From: Exophiala sp. HKRS030
Taxonomy: Eukaryota > Ascomycota > Eurotiomycetes > Chaetothyriales > Herpotrichiellaceae
Assembly (NCBI GenBank): GCA_023897205.1
Contig: JAHWDD010000001.1
Coordinates: 930,001-994,000 of the forward strand
DNA length: 64,000 nucleotides
Direction: 5' to 3'
Shown: positions 56,578-64,000 of the stretch, in pieces
Layout: every line of letters begins with the position of its first letter
Position numbering within the stretch: the first letter of the stretch is position 1
The notes under the pieces: model-generated
The model's database searches: none
Seen by the model: the letters and a program-made list of their open reading frames with translations, nothing else
What the model was told of the DNA's origin: nothing
Position numbers and translations under genes: made by a program

Positions 56578-57962
56578 ATGACCACCGGGGAGGTCGGCAT
56601 CGGGACATCATTCGATCGTCCATACCTGCTAAATCCGAGCGTCCAAGGTTCATCACATCGTTACGAGTACGATTCGACTGGGGTACATGATCGTGACACG
56701 AAGATACACATGGGCTCGACGAACCCAAACACGAATATGAATACGAATACAACCACAAACACCACCGTGTCTCGACACGATCGTCAACATCTTCGTCCAG
56801 TGGTGACTCCATTACAACAACAAACGACAAAACACCATTCGGACGCCCACGGGATGAGGTCAGAAACCACGGGAATGATTCCTTTCGCGGGTCGTCTGGG
56901 AGGAAACCAGACATTCATCCTTGACCGGTCGGACCCGGCGAACGCAGAGGTCCTTCAGAGAGTCCCCGATGCCGCACCGAATTTGAACCTCCGTGAGATC
57001 TTCGAGTTACGTGGCTTCACCGAAGGAGGATTGTGGAAGGCCGCGATTGTGGAATGTTTCGGTACGTTCATCATGGTACAGGATCCTATCTTCCGCCGAA
57101 CGAACGAGGGATCCCCCACCTGGGGACGATTGACTACGTACCCAGGTACGCAGGCAAAAGAAAGGCTGACGATGGGCGTGGTGTTACAGGAACCATGATT
57201 TTGGTGTTTGGATCGACGTATAATTCCCTCTCACCTTACATACCACCACCGACACCGTCGCCCACGTCGGGCGTCTTCGGCACCGTCGCGTTCCTGGGCC
57301 CGCTCGTGGCCGCGTGCATCAACGCCGTCCTCATCGCCATCCTGATCTACTGCTTCGGCGCCATCTCCGGTGCTCACTTGAACCCGCTCATCACCTTCGC
57401 CACCTTCTTCGCCCGGCTCGCCACCTTCCCACGTCTGGTCCTGTACGTCGCCGCGCAGACCCTGGGCGGGACGCTCGCGGGTCTCTTGCTGCGCGCCGCC
57501 GCGGGCACCCGGTCTTTCAAAGTCGGAGGCTGCTTCTTGTTCACGGACGAACCGACACGGATATCGTCGCAGTTCGTCATCGAGTTCATGGGCAGTCTGT
57601 TGCTGCTGGTCATGGCGTTCGGGGTCGGTCTGGACCCCAGGCAGAAGGAAATCTTCGGCCCGGCATTGGCCCCCATCCTGGTCGGACTCGCGGCCGGAGC
57701 GAGCGCTTTGTGTTTTGCATTTTCTGCCCCGGGCAGTGGCGGTGCCGCTCTGAACCCCGCGAGATGTTTCGGCGTGTTTGTGGGCAGTCACTTCCCCGTC
57801 TGGCATTGGATCAACTGGGTGGGACCGCTGGCCGCGAGTGTCCTGCATGGTGTTGTGTATTGGGTCGTGCCGCCGGGGAGTGTCGGTGCAGATCAAGACC
57901 GTGCCGTCAAGGTCGTGCCGGACAGGGACGAGAAGAGTGTCGAAGGGGTGAATCACGTGTAG
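56578..57962 (+). CDS. Aquaporin/major intrinsic protein with long N-terminal extension
   Basis: Two exons (56578-57061, 57190-57962; intron 128 bp, phase 1) give 418 residues. The MIP fold begins near residue 150, where AAIVECFGTMILVFGS crosses the intron. The first pore half has GAHLNPLITFATFFAR (NPL in place of NPA), and the second has GGAALNPARCFG (an intact NPA). Six hydrophobic segments are visible. The first 150 residues are Asn/Thr/His-rich and probably cytosolic. It is likely a plasma-membrane water or small-solute channel. An altered first NPA box is common in fungal atypical aquaporins, so the pore may still work. Confidence 0.88.
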
Positions 57963-58020
57963 GTGACCAAACGGAGGCAATTTGTTTTGTGTTGTAAAAA
58001 ATCCAGAGGCGTCCCCCACG

Positions 58021-59189
58021 TCAAGCGCCCATCATGACTCTCCTTTTGGGTGCTTTTTTCTTTCCGCCGCCCTTGACAAACTGTATGGCTTTGTGTCTTC
58101 GTTCTTCGAGACCCGCGTCCTCGCCTCGGTGACCTTCGACCCAGCAACTGTTGCAGTACAGGTCACCGTCACAGCCGATGCAGCGCAGCGTAGCATCGTC
58201 GTTGCAAATGATGCACCACGTATCGATTTCCTCGTCCGTGAAACCTGTCCCCGCGCCCGATTTTGTCTTCGGAGTAGAAGTTTTGGTGCTCCGAATGGTG
58301 GTCGGTACTGAAGGCAGTGAAAGACTTGCAAAGCGACTTGCTAGATCTTCGTCCTGGTCCTCGTCGTGCTCGTCAGCGCTAGGTGCAGGTTCGGGATCCT
58401 TAGACGGGGTCGAAGGTAGATCGAGAGAAGGCAGCCCTTCTTGAACCCCATCTGTTCCATGAGCATCGTCCTTGTTGTTGGCTCTCGCCGAGTCCTTGTC
58501 ATCGTCCTGTCTATCATCTTGCTCTTCTGGTTCTGGAGGTTCAAGTTTGACTTCGTCCAGGATTCTCGCGAGTAACTCATCCGCCTCTTGATCGAAGTTT
58601 GCTTTCGTTATCTTGCCACGTCTACCTGCGACCGAATCTTCTTCGTCAGACTGGGGTTCGGGCTGAAAGACGGAAATGTCGATAGCAGGTAGTCGAGCAG
58701 GATCTTGTCTCGTATCGTCTCCTTCCCTTGACTCTGCTTGTTGGCCTTCTTGAATATGATTATTGTCAAGCGCAGATTTTGCAGATTTCAGCAAATCCTC
58801 GACCTGTGTTTCCTCACTCTTCCCGACATCCCATTCGTCTGACGGCCCAAGATCCGCAAGGAGTTCCTCTACCGTCTTGTCATCTTCCGCCTTCTCTGCC
58901 GAGGTCGTGGCTGAATCGCCGCCCGTGGTGGCAGTATTGCCTCCGAGAGACTTCCATCGCGTCAACAATTCCGAGTGTAGGTCGCGCGCAGGAGCAGCAT
59001 CGAAGGGTGGCGAAGGACCGGGCGGACGTGGTGACTGAGAGCTATCATCATCAGCATGGGGCGTAGTTTACCTCATGATACAAAAGTACGGGCCTACGTT
59101 GTTTGGTCAAAGGTCACGGTGGATTTCTTGAGAGCATTCAAGCGGGACAGCAGATCATTGTCCGCTTTGGAGGTGGTATCGTCAGGCAT
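58021..59189 (-). CDS. ANCHR-like abscission checkpoint regulator, B-box C-terminus
   Basis: Two exons (59098-59189, 58021-59041; intron 56 bp, phase 2) encode 370 residues. The start DDTTSKADNDLLSRLNALKK and the short helical repeat SELLTRWKSLGG match fungal ANCHR/ZFYVE19-type proteins. The middle is acidic and disordered. The C-terminus holds a B-box-like zinc region, TWCIICNDDATLRCIGC and GDLYCNSCWVEGHRGEDAG, the most conserved part. In animals ANCHR binds CHMP4C and VPS4 to delay abscission; in fungi the function is inferred only. The intron acceptor at 59042 was chosen because phase and family sequence agree. Confidence 0.85.
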
Positions 59190-59399
59190 TAATGTCATCT
59201 ATACATCAGGCTCATTATCATGTGATTGTTGGGCAAAGACATGTGGCACAAGAAATCACAAAGCCATCAAGAAGTCATTCGGTTATTTCGGAATTGCATG
59301 GCTGTGTGTTGTGATTCGACGTAGTTCACCACCACCTCCTCCCGTCGTTACGCGTCCGAGAGAACCTCAATATGGTTAGTTTCTGTTTGAAGTAATCCA
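59190..59399. other. Short intergenic before the coiled-coil gene 3' end
   Basis: About 210 bp separate the start of the ANCHR-like gene from the stop of the minus-strand coiled-coil gene, so the ANCHR-like promoter must be compact or overlap that gene's 3' end. Confidence 0.5.
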
Positions 59400-60301
59400 T
59401 CAAACATTTGCCAACAGTTCCATTGCATTCTGGAACGCGTGGAGGACCTTCCAGTCTGTAAGGTTTGTTAACATGATCCTCCTGGCTCAGACCGAACACC
59501 TACAATGAGCCTGCTTCTTGGCCAAGGAAGACTCGGCAGTCTCAGCAATCGCAATTCTCGTCCGTAATCTCTTGATAGCACGTTCTGCCTCGTATTCATT
59601 GCATACTTGCATGTACAACATGAATTGCTGTGGTACAATTAGTCGTGGAAGTCAGACATGTAAATTTCACTTGCCTGAAATCGGGCCTGGAACTCGTCCA
59701 TGATGTCTTGCTCAGCAGCAATTTTTGGTTGAATCTCGTTCTGATAGCGTAATTCTAGCTCGTCCCAATCCAAAGACTCCAATTCAGCAGTCTTGTCTCT
59801 CTCTGACAGTGATTGTTTGAATTGTTCAAACGCTACTTGGAAGTCTTGTTGACATCGCTCGATTCGTTTGACGAGTTCTTCTCCCGAGCCATCCTCATTC
59901 GACTCTTGAGCTTCTCCTTGGCCGTAGTCAGCATCTTGTCCTGGAACTGCTTTCGCTTTCGATCCAGGCTCTTCATCGCGACGAACGCCGCCAGTGCCGA
60001 CAGGTCGATTCGGATTGGTCCCGCCATCCCCAGTCTCTAGCTTGAATATGCTCTCGGCTTTATTGTGTTGTTTTGATGATTTGATAGCTGTCGGGCTCCG
60101 AATTGGTGATTGAACTGGTTCGTAGACTTCGTCGTTTGTTCTCTTTCTTGTCGTGACACTGGGAGTTTGAGCGTGTCGAGATCTGGTTGGCAAAGGAGAT
60201 GAGTTGACGGCAGTAACTGCGTCCGTGTCTGTCTGCTCACCACCCAGGCGAGGTGAGGCAGATAGTGACTGATCCAGCGCATTGTTTGACATCTCCATCA
60301 T
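59400..60301 (-). CDS. Unknown coiled-coil protein (268 residues)
   Basis: Three exons (59675-60301, 59504-59627, 59400-59455) encode about 268 residues. The first 110 residues are disordered, with SPxP-type and KR-rich stretches. From about 130 to the end there are heptad-like helices: IERCQQDFQVAFEQFKQSL, DWDELELRYQNEIQP, then QDIMDEFQARFQQFMLYMQV, NEYEAERAIKRLRTRIAIAE and KVLHAFQNAMELLANV. I do not recognise the family; the shape resembles kinetochore or vesicle-tether subunits. The first intron (59628-59674) uses a GC donor with GCAAGT. The last exon has 18 codons and is supported by its phase and helical continuation. The gene is divergent from the ATG14-like gene over about 200 bp. Confidence 0.7.
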
Positions 60302-60506
60302 TCCTTTTTTTTGTTCTTCTTGATATATATTTCTAATCAACGACAACAAGAAAGTTGGATGATTGCACACGACAATCCTCACATTAACACATCTTCGGCA
60401 ATTCTACGGCACTCGGGCCATCCCGTGAGACTTTTCCCCTTTTGACTAGTGGATTGCTAGCGTTTCACGAACTCACGTGAGCAGGCTCTGTCGGCACCAT
60501 TTCGTC
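60302..60506. promoter_or_regulatory. Compact divergent promoter, coiled-coil / ATG14-like
   Basis: Only about 205 bp lie between the two start codons, so both genes probably share a promoter. I see a CACGTG box at 60474-60479, which bHLH factors may bind. If the ATG14-like gene has an upstream exon, the shared region is shorter still. Confidence 0.4.
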
Positions 60507-62394
60507 ATGTGGCCGAGAACGCCCAGACTCCGGCCAACCGTTTGGCTAAAGCGACGTTCTTCCAGGTATGTGATGCCTAGTCCCTTTGTTATCAGTGAGC
60601 CTCAGCATGACCACCGTGTCTACATGATCGTGCTTCCATGCACAATCCTCACGACATTCAAGACGAGAGTCTAACATCATGACAGCAGTTCCTATCCCGG
60701 CACCCCACCAGAATGGTCGCTGGACGCGACCATCGAGCCTACTACCGAACACGAAATCAAAGATCCCTTGAACCCCGATGCGGACATTGTCTGTGTTGAG
60801 ACAGAAAAAGCAAAACCAAAAGAGATGGATTGTGGAATCTGTCAGACTCACCTCACTCAAGAGGTTGGTCCAAACTGCACTAGCTGTGCGCAAAGCACAC
60901 TGTATGCAATTCGGCTCGAACTTGCACGAGTGTTGATAGAGAAAGAAGGCTTCGGCAAGAAGGTTGAGGCTATCATTGCTGATACAGATCCGGCTGAACC
61001 ATACGACAATGAGCTGGCCATCCTCAGATCTGCCTATCATTCTCAAGTCGAGTCCTCTGAGGCTCAGATCCTCCACGAAGAACATACAGAACTGAGACGC
61101 CGCCTAGTCATCGCTCAGAAAGAATTAGAACTCAAAGAAGAGAAACGCGACGAGATGGAACGCATCCTCAAAGACCGCAGAGCCAATCTGGCAGCTGCAA
61201 GGGTCGCTCAAGCCAAACGTGAGGACATAGCTTTGGCAGAGTTCAGAGAGAAGGGTATGCAACTGAAGGCTGAGCATGACATGGTCCATAACAAAGTCGT
61301 CGATGCCAAAGCGGTTTTATGCCGAGAGTCTGCATTGTTATTGGGTCTACGACATGCCAAAAAGAAGACCAAAGACGGTGAGATCAAGGATTGCTACATG
61401 ATTGGACAACTTCCTCTCCCCGATCTCAAGGACATCAACAGTGAGTTCTTTCCTGATCATGATCCGAGCCATACTGACAGACTCGCAAGATGTTCGCTGT
61501 GTTGACCTCACTGCGGCCCTTGACAACACTGCTCGCTTGGTCTTTCTCTGCGCCTACTATCTCGGTCTTCGATTGCCTGCCGAGATCACACTTCCTCATC
61601 GAGACTATCCCCTTTCCACCATCAATACGCCGCAAACATCTTACTTTGGACACCGCATTGCGTTTCCTGGCTCAGGCTCAAGCCTGTCTGCACCTAGTAG
61701 CCCCAGTGCATCTCGAGTCGATCTCAGCTCATTCTCTCGACCACGTCCACTATTCATCGGCTCCTTTGACGCCACGGAAGTTGTTTCACAATATGCAAAA
61801 AAGGAACCCCTTGCTTTCAACTTCTTCATAGAGGGCATTTCTCTTCTGGCATGGGACATTGCTTGGCTTTGTCGTACTCAAGGTTTCGTCCAAGGCACTG
61901 AATTGTGGGAAGATATCAGCGACATCGGTCGTAACCTACATCAGATGATCATTGCACAGCCAGAGTCACCAGCAACATTTCGAACCCTTACTCAGCGGGA
62001 CTTGCAGATTCGTCAACGTCGCTCCCAGAGCACATCGTCGCCTTCTTCTGAAAGCAGAATGAGCGTCGGCCGTCTTGGTTCAGGCTCTCATACGTCAGCT
62101 CATACCTTCCTCGGTTCTGCCGCTGCTGCTAGAGACAATCCAGCTCGCAACTGGCGCCTCAACAAGTACACCATGATCAAAGATCCGCTGAAGAAGCATC
62201 TCCTTGGTGAAATGAATACGGCCGAGTGGGAGCTCTTGGACGAACAAGAGTGGGACGATGGAGGAGAGAAGATGGACGACGCGGTCGTCGTTAGAACCCG
62301 TGGAATGGATGGAAAGGAGTACGATCAATCGAGAAAGATTGGTGGTGGCGAGGGAAGGGGAACGAGTGGCTGGACCAAGGTCAAGAGCCGTTAG
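60507..62394 (+). CDS. ATG14: ATG14/UVRAG-family autophagy protein
   Basis: Exons 60507-60565, 60686-61440 and 61490-62394 give about 572 residues. A CxxC pair near residue 67 (CGICQTHL and CTSC) precedes TLYAIRLELARVLIEKE, followed by a long coiled coil (about 110-235), as in ATG14/Barkor. The C-terminal half has RCVDLTAALDNTARLVFLCA, GLRLPAEITLPHRDYP, PLAFNFFIEGISLLAWDIAW and ELWEDISDIGRNLHQM, typical of the UVRAG/ATG14 domain. ATG14 targets the Vps34 PI3-kinase complex to autophagosome formation sites. VPS38/UVRAG is the alternative identity, but the N-terminal cysteine pairs favour ATG14. The first exon is tentative: phase fits, but its basic residues are not family-like and an upstream exon may exist. 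Confidence 0.82.
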
Positions 62395-63907
62395 AGGCCG
62401 TACATGGCCGGCTCAATGTTTATGATGATGAGATTACGCATTGTTGGAGTTTGGGAGGTTGCCTCAGCTAAAGCCAGGCTGAATGAAGCCCTTTTTGGTG
62501 GCTTTGAATCTTAGATATCAAGATACCCCAATCCATACCTCATGACTTCAGTAATTTGGTCAGATGGTAGACGTCACCTACATTGTCTCTGATGCGCTGT
62601 AGAGGTCGTCGGTTACATAAGGTCCTGTTCGATGCCGGTGTAGGATACTGATCATACTGACTTTGTAGGCCTCGTAAGCCTGGTGCACCTCAGCGTCGAT
62701 GCGCTGCATGGGGGTGACGCCTCCCTCACCGCCCAACGCCTTTTTTTTTGGCATTGAACACGCCACCTCTTTTATTATCAAGGCACTTCAGCCATAACGC
62801 GTCAGTGGAGGTGTCCAGCCAGGTGTGCACAGTCTTTTTCTCACGCCATCCACCATGTTTGCAACAGAGGATGAGGTGGCTATCACGGCATGGTGTCAGT
62901 GGCGACGAGGCTGGGAAAGGTAGCAAGATGTACGGAGTACTACTTGACATGAACCATACGATGCCACAGACCGAAGACGTGGTGGCTGGTGGGCTTTTTC
63001 TGAGGCTGGTATGCTGGGGATGGAGAGAGATCCGTGCTCATGGCATGGCTGACCAGGCTTTGTTCTGAGTTGTCCGAGCCTTGCGCCGCTGAGCCAATGA
63101 CAGCGACGCCTGACATAAAGCCTCGTTGCCTCGACCACGTCCGCTTTGACCAATCTTTCTTTCTTACCGTGACTACGTACTCCTCACTTCTCTCTCACCT
63201 CACCTGAAATTCCTTTATCTTTCTGACATCGTGGCTGCGATTGTCTCTTGACATGGACCGTGAGCTACGCCCTTTCCACACACCCGCGTGCAGACCATCT
63301 AAGGTGGACATATGTCAGGGGTCAGCCCCGAAAGTCTCGACGCTTCTTTGTCGTCCCAAGTACTCGTTTTCAGCCAGATACTCGGATTTGATCACGATGT
63401 TTCAGGTTCACTGAGTCGCTTATTGGCGCTTTTGATGCCCAGTGCTCCGCGCCGCACCGCGTCACTGTTCGTAAAAAGATTCACTTGGGCTGCCAGCCAC
63501 AACTGCAAACGGTGAACACAGACCTTTTGGTTTCTCCCATTCATCGTCAGAGGCGTACTTGAATAAGGTGACTCGTCCCAGACAAACGCAACAATGGGAA
63601 CAATAAAAACCCAACGACAAAACCCATCCTCAACACTCTTTGGAACGGGTTCGTGTCGAGACCTTTTTCTCTTTCTCTTTTTTTACACACTCTTTACCAT
63701 TTGGTGCTGGCTAACTGCGCGCCTTACTCGGGAGCACTACCTGCTTGCTCATTGCCATCACTGCTATTCTATGAAACATACTTGTTATCGAATTGCAACA
63801 TACACATCCCTTGCAGTTGACTAATTGGAGAAGTTGTATACATAAAGCAAAGGACGAAAGGAAAAAATCGTCAACCCCAGCAACCCGAACCAACTCACAC
63901 TCTAAAG
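62395..63907. other. 1.5-kb intergenic and promoter of the edge gene
   Basis: I see no convincing gene. Short minus-strand frames at 62578-62781 and 62726-62950 might include a small real exon (MQRIDAEVHQAYEAYK) but no family is recognisable. A TACGGAGTA copy lies at 62931-62939. The C/T-rich tract and long gap before 63908 fit the long promoter of a strongly expressed cell-wall gene. Confidence 0.4.
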
Positions 63908-64000
63908 ATGATATACTCAAGGGTAGTATTGCCCGGCATCGCCCTTGCGGCAACCGCTGGCACAGCCTCTGCACAAGGGGCAGGCTGTACAGAAGAAAGT
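63908..64000 (+). CDS. Secreted protein, 5' fragment cut by window edge
   Basis: Only 31 codons are visible. They form a typical signal peptide, with MIYSRV then a hydrophobic core LPGIALAATAG and a likely cleavage site near TASAQG, followed by GCTEES. The beginning resembles ECM33-type GPI-anchored cell-wall proteins, but this cannot be confirmed from 31 residues. Confidence 0.6.
   Translation, partial: MIYSRVVLPGIALAATAGTASAQGAGCTEES

Noticed and set aside
1..64000. Transposons, CRISPR arrays, rRNA, and RIP-type AT-rich blocks
   Set aside because: I found no transposase or reverse-transcriptase motifs, no regular spacer arrays, no rRNA-like stretch and no long AT-rich degenerate repeats.

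Overview
This window looks like nuclear DNA of a filamentous ascomycete (Pezizomycotina). Genes are interrupted by short GT-AG introns of mostly 47-130 bp and there are no operons. The gene set is typically fungal: HAP3, a Zn2Cys6 factor, a HET protein, an AzgA-type purine permease, DAL5-type, sugar and siderophore-type MFS carriers, and fungal ATG14 and RTC4. The Eurotiomycetes, perhaps the Chaetothyriales, are my best guess, but I cannot prove the lineage from sequence alone. I recognised no transposon, rRNA, tRNA or CRISPR array. Exon limits below come from reading splice sites and checking that codon phase is kept across every junction.

Layout: 0.9-5.2 kb F-box/zinc-finger protein; 5.2-8.6 kb gene-free DNA rich in a TACGGAGTA motif; 8.6-9.9 kb HAP3; 11-12.65 kb aromatic aminotransferase; 13.8-18.4 kb two convergent transporters (purine permease and DAL5-type MFS); 19.8-25.8 kb an accessory block (2OG-Fe(II) oxygenase, small alpha/beta hydrolase, HET protein, epoxide hydrolase); 27.3-28.0 kb SET protein; 28.7-30.7 kb membrane-anchored TAP/S33-type hydrolase; 31.7-33.7 kb siderophore-type MFS carrier, followed by two apparently decayed enzyme genes (isochorismatase-like and VOC dioxygenase-like); 36.8-38.8 kb sugar transporter; 39.7-42.2 kb transcription factor with two zinc-finger types; 42.9-47.7 kb patatin phospholipase fused to a long tandem zinc-binding region; 47.9-49.0 kb SDR; 49.9-53.8 kb Baeyer-Villiger monooxygenase and MmgE/PrpD protein; 54.3-55.8 kb RTC4-domain protein; 56.6-58.0 kb aquaporin family; 58.0-62.4 kb housekeeping block (ANCHR-like, coiled-coil protein, ATG14-like); 63.9 kb the first 31 codons of a secreted protein that runs off the right edge.

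How they fit together: the window alternates conserved core genes (HAP3, aminotransferase, RTC4, ANCHR, ATG14) with metabolic accessory genes. The purine permease and DAL5-type carrier lie tail to tail and may both serve nitrogen scavenging. The siderophore-type carrier lies beside two enzyme genes whose three frame breaks all look like single-base losses. The Baeyer-Villiger and MmgE/PrpD genes may form a catabolic pair. The most unusual object is the 1308-residue patatin/zinc-finger protein: all seven of its introns are phase 1, so every internal exon is a symmetric module.
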